Shown one piece after another: positions 34,483-43,011 of a stretch of 48,485 nt of DNA. The stretch lies in assembly GCA_001792345.1 (NCBI GenBank), contig MGGJ01000001.1, forward strand, positions 1-48,485, given 5' to 3'. How positions within the stretch are numbered: the first letter of the stretch is position 1; each line of letters begins with the position of its first letter. The translations under genes were made by a program, and so were the position numbers. This DNA comes from Candidatus Woesebacteria bacterium RIFCSPHIGHO2_01_FULL_39_32. Lineage in GTDB: Bacteria > Patescibacteriota > Microgenomatia > UBA8517. The notes under the pieces were generated by a model. The model had not been told where the DNA came from. It worked only from the letters and a program-made list of their open reading frames with translations, and ran no database searches.

Positions 34483-36306
34483 ATGAAAAAATTAAAAATA
34501 CCAAAATTTGAATCATCTCCCATAAAGAGATTTTTTCTTACTTATAAAAGAATCCTATCTATTTCTTATAAAGTAAATCCAAAACTTTTGTTATATGTCA
34601 CAGCGATTAATTCTTTTTGGGGCCTGACTAATCTTCCTGTTCTTTATATCAATAAGACCCTAATAGATATAGTCATCAGAAGCGTTGGTACAACGGATTT
34701 AATAACTCCTTTAAAAACAATAGGCATTTTAATTTTCTTGAGAGCTTTGGTCGAATTTGCCAGGGCGGCAACTTCAAATGTAAATTCTTTCTTAACCCGA
34801 GCGATGGGGGAACAAATTACAGCCTATCTGGAAAGAGCCGGGGGCATAAAGCTAAACAGTTTGGATATACCTTTGGTTGAGTCTCCCGATTTTCAGGATA
34901 AATACAAAAAAATCGAAAGAGAATCGAACAACCGTCTTTGGGGAATGATTGAACCGCTTTCGGATTTACCGAATGCCATATTTACAATCGTATCTGGAAT
35001 CTTGCCTCTTATAACCTTTAATCCTTGGATATCTTTAATTGTTCTAGTAGTTACCCTTCCGGATATTATAGTCAATGCCAGGATCGCTAAAAAAGATTAT
35101 GAGGCAATTCAGGTTTTAAATCCAAAGTGGCGGATGTGGGGGTGGATTCATTGGCACATGATAGACACTCGCCAATTTTATGAGAATAAAATATTGGGGA
35201 ATGTTAATTATTTAGCCCGTAAACTTTTCAAAATTCAAAAAGAGATAATTGATTTCCAGTTTCTAAGAAGAAAGAAAAGAGCGACTGCTCGTACATTAGC
35301 ATCAATTCCCGGTTACATTTTATCGATGGTTTTAAATATATATTTCTTTGCTCTTGCACTTTTAGGAAAGATCACTTTGGGAACTGCCCAGCTTTTATAC
35401 CAAGGCACAAATTTGCTCTCCTTGGGTTTTTCGACTTTATTAAATGATGCAGTTTCAGTTTATGAGAATTATCTTTTTGTAACAGACTTGACTTGGTTTT
35501 TGGAACTTCAACCCCAATTAGTAAGCGGAAAAAAAATACCTTCGGGAATTTTTACTAAAGGAATTGAATTTAAAAACGTTTGGTTTAAATATCCAAATAC
35601 CAAATCCTGGGTTTTAAAAGGAGTTAGCTTTTCTATTGGACCCAAGGAAAACTTGGCGCTGGTTGGTGAAAACGGAGCCGGTAAAACGACGATGATTAAG
35701 CTTTTATCAGGATTCTATAAACCCGATAAAGGCGAGGTTTTGGTTAACGGTATAAATATTTTCGAATATGAACAGACAAAATATAGGCATCTTTTGGGAG
35801 TACTTTTTCAGGATTTCAGTTGGTATCCTTTTACTGCGAAGGAAAGCATCGGAATTGGAAACGTTAATAAAATAAGAAAGACGGAAGAGATTAAAAAATT
35901 CGCAACGCTAACTGGGGTTCATGAATTTATTGAAGGATTACCTAAGAAATATGGAAATCCGCTCGCTAAGGAATTTGATCAAGGTGTTGAACCCTCAAAA
36001 GGTCAATGGCAAAGAATAGCATTAGCAAGAATACTTTTTAGAGATTCAAAAATATTAGTTTTAGATGAACCGACAAGTAATGTTGATCCAAAAGCAGAGG
36101 AGGAGATATTTGAAAAAATTATTGAATTGGCTTCGGAAAAAATATTAATTCTAATTTCTCACAGATTTTCAACTGTTAGAAAGGCCGACAGAATTCTAGT
36201 TGTCGATAACGGAAAAATTATTGAACAGGGAAATCATGAGGAATTGATTAAAAAAGAGGGAGAATATGCACACATTTTCAGTCTTCAGGCGAAAGGATAC
36301 CAATAA
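34483..36306 (+). CDS. ABC transporter, fused permease/ATPase
   Basis: LALVGENGAGKTTMIKLLSGFY, SKGQWQRIALARILFRDSKILVLDEPTSNVDP. Confidence 0.95.
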   Translation: MKKLKIPKFESSPIKRFFLTYKRILSISYKVNPKLLLYVTAINSFWGLTNLPVLYINKTLIDIVIRSVGTTDLITPLKTIGILIFLRALVEFARAATSNVNSFLTRAMGEQITAYLERAGGIKLNSLDIPLVESPDFQDKYKKIERESNNRLWGMIEPLSDLPNAIFTIVSGILPLITFNPWISLIVLVVTLPDIIVNARIAKKDYEAIQVLNPKWRMWGWIHWHMIDTRQFYENKILGNVNYLARKLFKIQKEIIDFQFLRRKKRATARTLASIPGYILSMVLNIYFFALALLGKITLGTAQLLYQGTNLLSLGFSTLLNDAVSVYENYLFVTDLTWFLELQPQLVSGKKIPSGIFTKGIEFKNVWFKYPNTKSWVLKGVSFSIGPKENLALVGENGAGKTTMIKLLSGFYKPDKGEVLVNGINIFEYEQTKYRHLLGVLFQDFSWYPFTAKESIGIGNVNKIRKTEEIKKFATLTGVHEFIEGLPKKYGNPLAKEFDQGVEPSKGQWQRIALARILFRDSKILVLDEPTSNVDPKAEEEIFEKIIELASEKILILISHRFSTVRKADRILVVDNGKIIEQGNHEELIKKEGEYAHIFSLQAKGYQ

Positions 36307-36968
36307 TGGGAAAGTTGGTTGATTTTTTGAGCGGGACAAAGATTTTGGAAGAAGTTATCTCTCCGATTAATGGAAAAATTAGCGTTATCAAAAGTTTGGC
36401 TTTTGGGACTTATATTCAAGTCGGAGGATTAACTCAATCTGGTGGAGTTGTTTATGATGTGTGGCATACTACATTGAAAAAAGTTAGAGGTCAGAGGTTG
36501 GAGGTTAGAAAGTGCTTAATTTTGGGGTTAGCTGGAGGAAGTACGGCAAAGTTGGTCAGAAAATTTTGGGGGGAGGAGGTTGAAATAACTGGAGTGGATC
36601 TTGATCCAGTGATGGTTAAAATGGGGAAAAAGTATCTTGGGTTAGATGAATACAAAGTAAAAGTTAATATTGTGGATGCGTATGATTATGTTAATAAATC
36701 CCAATTCCAAATTCCAAATTTCAAATTTGATTTAATTCTTGTAGATTTATACATTGGAGATGAATTTCCTGAAAAATTCGAGTCCGAAAACTATATACGG
36801 CTTGTAAGGACCGTCCTTGCAAGCGATGGTATTGTAGTGTTTAACAGGCTTTATTACGGGGAGAAAAGAAAGGAGGCTATGAAATTTGGCAAGATTCTTG
36901 AAAAAATTTTCGAAAAAGTTGACATTGTATTTCCTGAAGCAAATGTAATGTTTATTTGTTACAAATAA
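36306..36968 (+). CDS. Spermidine synthase-like SAM-dependent methyltransferase fold protein
   Basis: CLILGLAGGSTAKLVRKFWGEEVEITGVDLDPVMVKMGKKYLGL...FDLILVDLYIGDEFPEKF. Confidence 0.8.
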   Translation: MGKLVDFLSGTKILEEVISPINGKISVIKSLAFGTYIQVGGLTQSGGVVYDVWHTTLKKVRGQRLEVRKCLILGLAGGSTAKLVRKFWGEEVEITGVDLDPVMVKMGKKYLGLDEYKVKVNIVDAYDYVNKSQFQIPNFKFDLILVDLYIGDEFPEKFESENYIRLVRTVLASDGIVVFNRLYYGEKRKEAMKFGKILEKIFEKVDIVFPEANVMFICYK

Positions 36969-36974
36969 AGCCAT

Positions 36975-37105
36975 AAAAAAATCCAATCTTTTGTCGGTCG
37001 TAGGTAAAGTGTTATGCAGTAAAGTGTGATCGGCGCGAAAGCCGAGCTGCAGTGTTAACACTATTCCTATGATAAGGTACCACGAATGGCACCGAGATTG
37101 GATTT
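36975..37105 (-). ncRNA. Putative structured RNA with U-rich 3' end, unassigned class
   Basis: 11-bp closing helix AAATCCAATCT/AGATTGGATTT, CGGT/ACCG, TGCCA-TTCG-TGGTA hairpin, TAGG/CCTA, AGTGTTA/TAACACT, TGCAG/CTGCA, TCGGC/GCCGA; T7 at the 3' end on the minus strand. Confidence 0.55.
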
Positions 37106-37148
37106 AGTCTAGATCCGGAGAGCGAGGATTCCGGTTTTGTGTGATTAC

Positions 37149-37676
37149 TCACTCCGTAAGCACGAAGAACCATTGCTCCAGTGATGGGTCGCAGTAAAGA
37201 TAGAAGTTGAACTGGTATTGGGACCATTCCTCCTCTTTGTAATCCCAGAAGGGAAAGTGAGTCTTAACAAAGAAGCTTTGGTCGGGACTTGTTGTAACCC
37301 CATCAAACTCAGTCCACTGAGTTGTGCAGTTGCCCTCTCCGACTTCAGTCTCTCCGAAAAGATTAATTTGCAACCGAATATCAGATGCCCCGTACCCAGT
37401 CCTAGACTGGTATATCTCTATTTTATACGTATCCCAGTCTGCTGGATATTCCCACAGAGCGTTAGATTCTGGAACTAATCTTTCCTCTGCTCTATCTGGC
37501 ATTGATTGGGAAGTAACGATCCAGTTGAATTCCTCAGGGTAGGGATTTTGGGGACGGGGACTTGACGTCGGGGCTGGTGGGGTAATGTCAGGGAATTGAA
37601 AAAAACTGCACCCGAGCGTCACGATCAGTAAAACCAAAAGCGCGGGTCGGAACTTGTTCAATTTTTTCACCTCCAT
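37149..37676 (-). CDS. Putative lipoprotein
   Basis: MEVKKLNKFRPALLVLLIVTLGCSFFQ lipobox-like signal; SD ggaggtg nearby. Confidence 0.65.
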   Translation of the reverse strand: MEVKKLNKFRPALLVLLIVTLGCSFFQFPDITPPAPTSSPRPQNPYPEEFNWIVTSQSMPDRAEERLVPESNALWEYPADWDTYKIEIYQSRTGYGASDIRLQINLFGETEVGEGNCTTQWTEFDGVTTSPDQSFFVKTHFPFWDYKEEEWSQYQFNFYLYCDPSLEQWFFVLTE

Positions 37677-37678
37677 TG

Positions 37679-37753
37679 TCCGCATATTTATCTTCTTCGC
37701 CATGAAGAAGACGCCGTTGACATACCTCGCTTTGTCCGAACGGTTCATGCGGA
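37679..37753 (-). promoter_or_regulatory. Three-way-junction-like 5' leader element upstream of lipoprotein gene
   Basis: Closing helix TCCGCAT/ATGCGGA, arms TCTTCTTC/GAAGAAGA and CCGTT/AACGG. Confidence 0.4.
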
Positions 37754-37879
37754 GCGGAATATCAACCTTTAAAAGATTAGTACACCACTCCGAACAAACC
37801 TGATATCAATGTGCAAAAGTAAGATATTATACCCTACAGATGTCACACTTTATAACTAAAATTTCGTGACATATGCTAC

Positions 37880-37909
37880 AGAAATCACATTTTATGAAAT
37901 GTGGTTTCT
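37880..37909. repeat. Hairpin AGAAATCACATTT-tatg-AAATGTGGTTTCT (terminator-like with following T/A-rich tract)
   Basis: 13-bp stem with one G.T pair in the region divergent to secA. Confidence 0.6.
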
Positions 37910-37951
37910 TTATAATACTTCGAGACTGTAATTATCACTCTTCATCTTTGT

Positions 37952-37980
37952 TTGCTACAATTAAATCTATACTGTACAAT
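37952..37980 (+). promoter_or_regulatory. secA promoter
   Basis: TTGCTA - 17 nt - TACAAT. Confidence 0.55.
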
Positions 37981-38000
37981 CTTAGGGTTGTTTTTTAATA

Positions 38001-40799
38001 ATGCTAAACCTATTTTCTAAACTTCTAGACATCAACCAACGCGAGATCGATCGACTTAGAAAAATCGTTGAGAAAGTTAACGAACATGAAAAAGAAGTTA
38101 AAAAACTTAAGGACAAAGATTTCGCCAAAAAGACTGAGGATTTTAAAGAACGAATCGAAAAGGGCGAGGAATTAAAAGATATTCTTCCTGAGGCGTATGC
38201 GCTTACCCGTGAAGCTTCCCTTCGGACTCTAGGACTTAGGCATTATGACGTACAGATTATGGCCGCAATCGCTCTTTTTGAAGGCAAAGTTGCAGAACAA
38301 AAAACAGGTGAAGGAAAAACCTTATCCGCAGTTCCTGCTTTGTATCTCCACGCCTTGACCGGTAAAGGAACCCATCTTGTAACAGTTAATGATTACCTTG
38401 CCCGACGCGACGCCGGGTGGAATGCACCAATTTTTCATTTACTGGGACTTTCTGTTGGGTCAATTATCCAAGAGGGTAAATCATTCGTTTATGATCCTGA
38501 GCACAATGACCAAAGTCACGGAGATGAGAGGCTCGCACACCTTAAGCCGTCTGAAAGAAAGATGGCTTATCAATCGGATATCACTTACGGGACTAACAAT
38601 GAATTCGGCTTTGATTATTTGCGAGATAACATGGTCCAGGATGTTTCGCAGATGGTTCAACACGGTCACAACTTTACAATAGTTGACGAGGTTGACTCAG
38701 TTTTAATAGATGAAGCGAGAACCCCTTTAATTATTTCCGCTCCCGATACCGAACCGACGGATAAGTACTACAAATTTGCCCAGATGGTGGAAAAACTCAA
38801 TCCTGATACCGATTTCACTATAGATGAGAAGTCGAAAAGTGCGACATTAACCGAGCATGGAATTACAAGAGTCGAGAAAATTTTGGGCGTAACTAATTTA
38901 TACGAGAAAGATTGGGAAACCATTCACCATATTGAAAATGCGCTGCGGGCAAAAACTTTGTATTTGCAAGATAGGGAATATGTTGTTAAGGATGGTCAGG
39001 TGACTATCGTAGACGAATTTACGGGAAGGCTGATGTTTGGCAGGCGCTGGAGTGATGGGCTTCACCAGGCGGTGGAAGCGAAAGAAGGAGTTACAATTCA
39101 GCAGGAAAGTAAAACTCTGGCAACAATTTCTTTCCAAAACTACTTCAGGATGTATAAAGTTCTCTCCGGTATGACTGGGACTGCGGCAACAGAGTCCGAA
39201 GAATTTAAAAAGATTTATGAGTTGGAAGTTGTGGTTGTTCCTACACACAATCCAATGGTTCGCAGGGACCACTCCGATATTATCTACAAATCAATACGTG
39301 CGAAGTATGGTGCGGTTGTGAACGAGATTATCGATAGACATGAAAAGGGGCAGCCGATTTTGGTTGGAACTACTTCGATTGAGAAAAATGAAATAATCAG
39401 CGATTATTTAAAGCGTAAAAAAGTTCCCCACAATATGCTGAATGCAAAAAACCACGAGAAAGAAGCCATGATCATTGCCGATGCGGGAAAACCGGGAGCA
39501 GTAACTGTTGCTACAAATATGGCAGGGCGCGGTGTTGACGTAATTTTGGGTGGAACTCCTCCTGATATGCCTCCCGGAATGGATCGCGAAGTACATAAAA
39601 AGTCAAAAGAGTATATGGCTTGGCAGGATGCCCATGAAAGGGTGGTCAAAGCGGGGGGATTACATGTAATCGGTACTGAAAGACACGAATCCCGAAGGAT
39701 TGATAACCAACTTCGGGGTCGATCTGGTCGTCAGGGTGATCCGGGATCTTCGAAATTTTATTTGTCAATGGAAGATGATTTGATGAGAGTTTTCGGTGGC
39801 GAACAGGTAGCTTCCATTATGGATAGACTTAACTTACCGGAGGATCAGCCGATTGAAAATAGATTGATTTCTCGGGCTATCGAACAAGCTCAAGTTAAGG
39901 TTGAAGGATTTCATTTTGACGCCCGTAAAAATTTAGTTGAGTATGATAATGTAATTAACCAGCAAAGAGAGATTATTTATAAGTTACGTCAACAAGTACT
40001 GGAATCGAAAAATTTAAAGGGTGAGGTTTTAGAAAAACTTGGGAATCAGGTAGATAAAGTTTTATTGTTGTCCTCTAATGTAGAAAGCCAGGAGATTGAT
40101 GAAGAAAAAGTTGTTGTCGGAATGCTTGATATTATTCCATTTGACGATGCTTCAAGAGAAAAAATCAAAAAAGAGATGAAGAGATTAGGCGATAGAGATA
40201 AAATACAAGAGTTTTTAATTAAGGTTGTAGATGATGTTTACACGTCAAGAGAAAAAACTTTGGGAGAGGTTGTAGCAAGACAAGTTGAGAAGTATGGTTA
40301 TTTAGGGTCAATAGACAAACATTGGATCGAACACATCGACCACCTGGACGGCCTTCGTGAAGGAGTACGTCTTAGGGCTTATGGTCAACGCGATCCTTTG
40401 GTTGAATTTAAAAACGAGGCTTTCGGACTCTTTGAGGGTTTACTTGATAGGATAGACGATGAATTATCGCGACGTATATTTAGAATCGGAGTTGCCCAAG
40501 CTCCTCGGCCTGAAATTCCAATCGAAGCTGCAACAACAAATGTAGATACATCTGATGCTACAGGTTTAATCGATACCGTTGCACCTGAGTTAGGAGCTGA
40601 AGGTGGCCAGCCTGCCTTTTCAGATACCCCTCCCTTGAGACCTCCAGTAGACGGTCGTGCTTTTGGGGTGAATTTAAGTAAAGGTAATATCCAAGGGTCG
40701 GGTTCAACTGATGCTAAAAAGAAAATCGGCCGAAACGACCCGTGTCCATGTGGGTCTGGCAAAAAATACAAGAAATGTCATTATCCCCAGTATGGGTAA
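38001..40799 (+). CDS. secA: Preprotein translocase subunit SecA with C-terminal SEC-C zinc motif
   Basis: AEQKTGEGKTLSAVPALYLHAL, TNMAGRGVDVILGG, ESRRIDNQLRGRSGRQGDPGSSKFYLS, NDPCPCGSGKKYKKCH. Confidence 0.98.
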   Translation: MLNLFSKLLDINQREIDRLRKIVEKVNEHEKEVKKLKDKDFAKKTEDFKERIEKGEELKDILPEAYALTREASLRTLGLRHYDVQIMAAIALFEGKVAEQKTGEGKTLSAVPALYLHALTGKGTHLVTVNDYLARRDAGWNAPIFHLLGLSVGSIIQEGKSFVYDPEHNDQSHGDERLAHLKPSERKMAYQSDITYGTNNEFGFDYLRDNMVQDVSQMVQHGHNFTIVDEVDSVLIDEARTPLIISAPDTEPTDKYYKFAQMVEKLNPDTDFTIDEKSKSATLTEHGITRVEKILGVTNLYEKDWETIHHIENALRAKTLYLQDREYVVKDGQVTIVDEFTGRLMFGRRWSDGLHQAVEAKEGVTIQQESKTLATISFQNYFRMYKVLSGMTGTAATESEEFKKIYELEVVVVPTHNPMVRRDHSDIIYKSIRAKYGAVVNEIIDRHEKGQPILVGTTSIEKNEIISDYLKRKKVPHNMLNAKNHEKEAMIIADAGKPGAVTVATNMAGRGVDVILGGTPPDMPPGMDREVHKKSKEYMAWQDAHERVVKAGGLHVIGTERHESRRIDNQLRGRSGRQGDPGSSKFYLSMEDDLMRVFGGEQVASIMDRLNLPEDQPIENRLISRAIEQAQVKVEGFHFDARKNLVEYDNVINQQREIIYKLRQQVLESKNLKGEVLEKLGNQVDKVLLLSSNVESQEIDEEKVVVGMLDIIPFDDASREKIKKEMKRLGDRDKIQEFLIKVVDDVYTSREKTLGEVVARQVEKYGYLGSIDKHWIEHIDHLDGLREGVRLRAYGQRDPLVEFKNEAFGLFEGLLDRIDDELSRRIFRIGVAQAPRPEIPIEAATTNVDTSDATGLIDTVAPELGAEGGQPAFSDTPPLRPPVDGRAFGVNLSKGNIQGSGSTDAKKKIGRNDPCPCGSGKKYKKCHYPQYG

Positions 40800-40818
40800 T
40801 GTTAGTATATAGAAAAAT

Positions 40819-41067
40819 ATGACGAAAAAGCGATCCAAAGTAACAATCATTGGAATATGTGTAGGTTTTTTTGCAGGTCTCATTGTGGAAGTATTAGTAG
40901 TTGGTGTATGGAGAAATATACCTGTAGAAGATACATTAGTTACTTTACCACGAGCGCCGAGTGGTCCATGGGCAATTGGACCAGGCTTCGCGTTGATTAG
41001 TTTTTCAATATTGGGCGGCTTTCTTGGAATTCTTATCGAAATTATCAGAGGAAATAAGAAGATCTGA
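40819..41067 (+). CDS. Small membrane protein (82 aa)
   Basis: Two hydrophobic segments. Confidence 0.5.
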   Translation: MTKKRSKVTIIGICVGFFAGLIVEVLVVGVWRNIPVEDTLVTLPRAPSGPWAIGPGFALISFSILGGFLGILIEIIRGNKKI

Positions 41068-41090
41068 CATCCAAGTTCTATAACTTGACT

Positions 41091-41111
41091 TTGTACGTTT
41101 ATAATGTACAA
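41091..41111. promoter_or_regulatory. TA-module operator TTGTAC-N9-GTACAA overlapping promoter
   Basis: Perfect inverted repeat; right arm overlaps the TACAAT -10 of the antitoxin gene. Confidence 0.6.
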
Positions 41112-41122
41112 TCTAAATTAAC

Positions 41123-41368
41123 ATGAACATCGTAAATGCAACAGTTTTGCGAAATAATTTAGCAGACACAATAAAAGAGGTAGGAAAGAAAAATTATCTT
41201 CTTATTGCAAATAGAGGAAAAATTATCTCCGCACTAGTGGATGTAGAATTGTTTGAGGATTTATTGGCTTTAAAGGATAAAAACTATTTGAAAAGCATTA
41301 AAAAAGCAAGAGAAGAATATGAGAAGGGTGAAATTTTTTCTCATGCAGAAGTCTTCGGTGAAATTTAA
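41123..41368 (+). CDS. Phd/YefM-type antitoxin
   Basis: MNIVNATVLRNNLADTIKEVGKKNYLLIANRGKIISALVDVELFEDLLAL. Confidence 0.85.
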   Translation: MNIVNATVLRNNLADTIKEVGKKNYLLIANRGKIISALVDVELFEDLLALKDKNYLKSIKKAREEYEKGEIFSHAEVFGEI

Positions 41369-41619
41369 TGGCTTTTAAAATCTTCTATACAAAATCGGCA
41401 TATAAAGATATAAAAAAATTGGATTCAGTAACTAAAAAAAGATTAAAGAAAGGCATAGAAAAAAATCTTACTTCACCCTTATCAAACGCAAGAAAATTAA
41501 CAGATCCCAAAATCGGCAGTTACAGATGGAGAGTTGGAAATTATCGAATAATATTTGATGTCCACGGACGAAATATTGTTGTTCTAAGAGTAAGACATAG
41601 GAAGGAAAGTTATAGATAA
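41368..41619 (+). CDS. RelE/ParE-family toxin
   Basis: FKIFYTKSAYKDIKKLD...RKLTDPKIGSYRWRVGNYRIIFDVHGRNIVVLRVRHRKESY. Confidence 0.92.
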   Translation: MAFKIFYTKSAYKDIKKLDSVTKKRLKKGIEKNLTSPLSNARKLTDPKIGSYRWRVGNYRIIFDVHGRNIVVLRVRHRKESYR

Positions 41620-41652
41620 AGGTTATAATAGTTTTAACAAGTTGTTCTCCAA

Positions 41653-42156
41653 ATGAAAGTTCCACTATTTAAACAAAAAGATAAACTTGATTGTGGTCCA
41701 ACAGCGTTAAGAATGGTTTTGGAATACTACGGTAAAAAGATTAGAGCCGACGAAATTATAAAGGGCATTGGTGGTATTAAGAATTTCGGAGTTAGAACTA
41801 TTAAACTAGCTGATTTTGCACGAAAGTTAGGATTTAAAACACTGTGTTTATCTTACAATGAGAAGCTTTCGAAAGGTAAAGCAAAGATAAAAACTCCGTC
41901 GAAGTCCGATATCATAAATGTTTTAGATAAAAACAGACCTGCCATATTATCTGTTAACACCTCAATACTCTTTGGAAATAAATCTCCTAAAGATATGGGA
42001 CACTTCATTGTTGTAACAATCTATAAAAATGGTTATTTTTGGTATAACGATCCACGAGATGGGAAAGAACACAAAATCGAAGAAGAAAAATTACTTTTCG
42101 CGTGGTTCAACAACGTACTGGATTCGAGTGCATATTTATTAGCTATTTGGAGGTAA
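41653..42156 (+). CDS. C39-like (papain-like) cysteine peptidase domain protein
   Basis: LFKQKDKLDCGPTALRMVLEYYGKKI...DMGHFIVVTIYKNGYFWYNDPRDGK. Confidence 0.85.
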   Translation: MKVPLFKQKDKLDCGPTALRMVLEYYGKKIRADEIIKGIGGIKNFGVRTIKLADFARKLGFKTLCLSYNEKLSKGKAKIKTPSKSDIINVLDKNRPAILSVNTSILFGNKSPKDMGHFIVVTIYKNGYFWYNDPRDGKEHKIEEEKLLFAWFNNVLDSSAYLLAIWR

Positions 42157-42158
42157 GT

Positions 42159-42644
42159 CTAATTATGAGAAAAGATTCTGTCAAGGAACTCCTCAAAAGA
42201 TTTAAAGAAGTTTTCTAGCAATTCTCCGACAGTTTCAGATGTTTCATCGTTGTCTTCCAAAATATCTGGCGTTGGTTCGGGGGTAGTCGTGGGATTTTCG
42301 GTTGGTGTTAAGCTCGGATTTTGAGTTGGACTAGGTGTCGAAGTAGACTGGGCTCCTTCGTTTACATTAATTTCTCCAGGACCTTCTAGCTTCCATTCTT
42401 TACCATTAATATTGACAGAGGATGTACCTTCCCCTTCCTGGCTAATATTTACTTGAGTTTTAGTTTCCGAATTAAATGTAGGAGTACTGCTGTCTGTATT
42501 AACATTATTATTAATATTTACATTCACACTAGAGCTACCACCACTACTACTTGTTCTTACATAATTATTTATACGTGCGTTGGCAGTTGTGCTTGCTGTA
42601 AAAAAAACGATTATAAAAACTACAATTAGAGCAGGGATCTTCAT
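42159..42644 (-). CDS. Secreted/anchored hypothetical protein with Ser/Thr/Pro-rich linker
   Basis: N-terminal signal-like helix, STPSPTQNPSLTPTENPTTTPEPTPD tract. Confidence 0.55.
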   Translation of the reverse strand: MKIPALIVVFIIVFFTASTTANARINNYVRTSSSGGSSSVNVNINNNVNTDSSTPTFNSETKTQVNISQEGEGTSSVNINGKEWKLEGPGEINVNEGAQSTSTPSPTQNPSLTPTENPTTTPEPTPDILEDNDETSETVGELLENFFKSFEEFLDRIFSHN

Positions 42645-42682
42645 AGCTTTATTATTTTACACTACCCAATCAACGTTTAATA

Positions 42683-42883
42683 CTATTCCCAACCTACGGC
42701 TTTCATTACCTCTTCCGCTGAGTTATAAGTACCAACTGGAAGTTTTTCCATAAAATCTTTTCTCAAGTCTTCTGCCACGTCCTCCATTCCATTGCATTCC
42801 TGTTTTAATTCCTCTGCTGTTGCTGGATACTTAACGTGGGTTTTAAGATGGTCAACCGCTACCTTTTTGTTATCATCATCCAT
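42683..42883 (-). CDS. DUF2795-like small protein
   Basis: DHLKTHVKYPATAEELKQECNGMEDVAEDLRKDFMEKLPVGTYNSAEEVMKAVGW. Confidence 0.7.
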   Translation of the reverse strand: MDDDNKKVAVDHLKTHVKYPATAEELKQECNGMEDVAEDLRKDFMEKLPVGTYNSAEEVMKAVGWE

Positions 42884-43011
42884 ATTTTTCACCCCCCTTC
42901 CAAAATAAGATTGTGAGAGCAATCACATCTCATTGTACACAAGATTTTACTTTTGAAAAGAGGGTAAAAATGGAACGATGTCGATAATTTTTCTAAACGT
43001 TATAATTAGTT

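Noticed and set aside
36747-37227. ORFs 36747-37061 (-) and 37012-37227 (-)
   Set aside because: Overlap a supported gene end and the structured RNA region; no protein signature.
38389-40771. Internal and antisense ORFs in secA
   Set aside because: Shadow ORFs of a highly confident gene.
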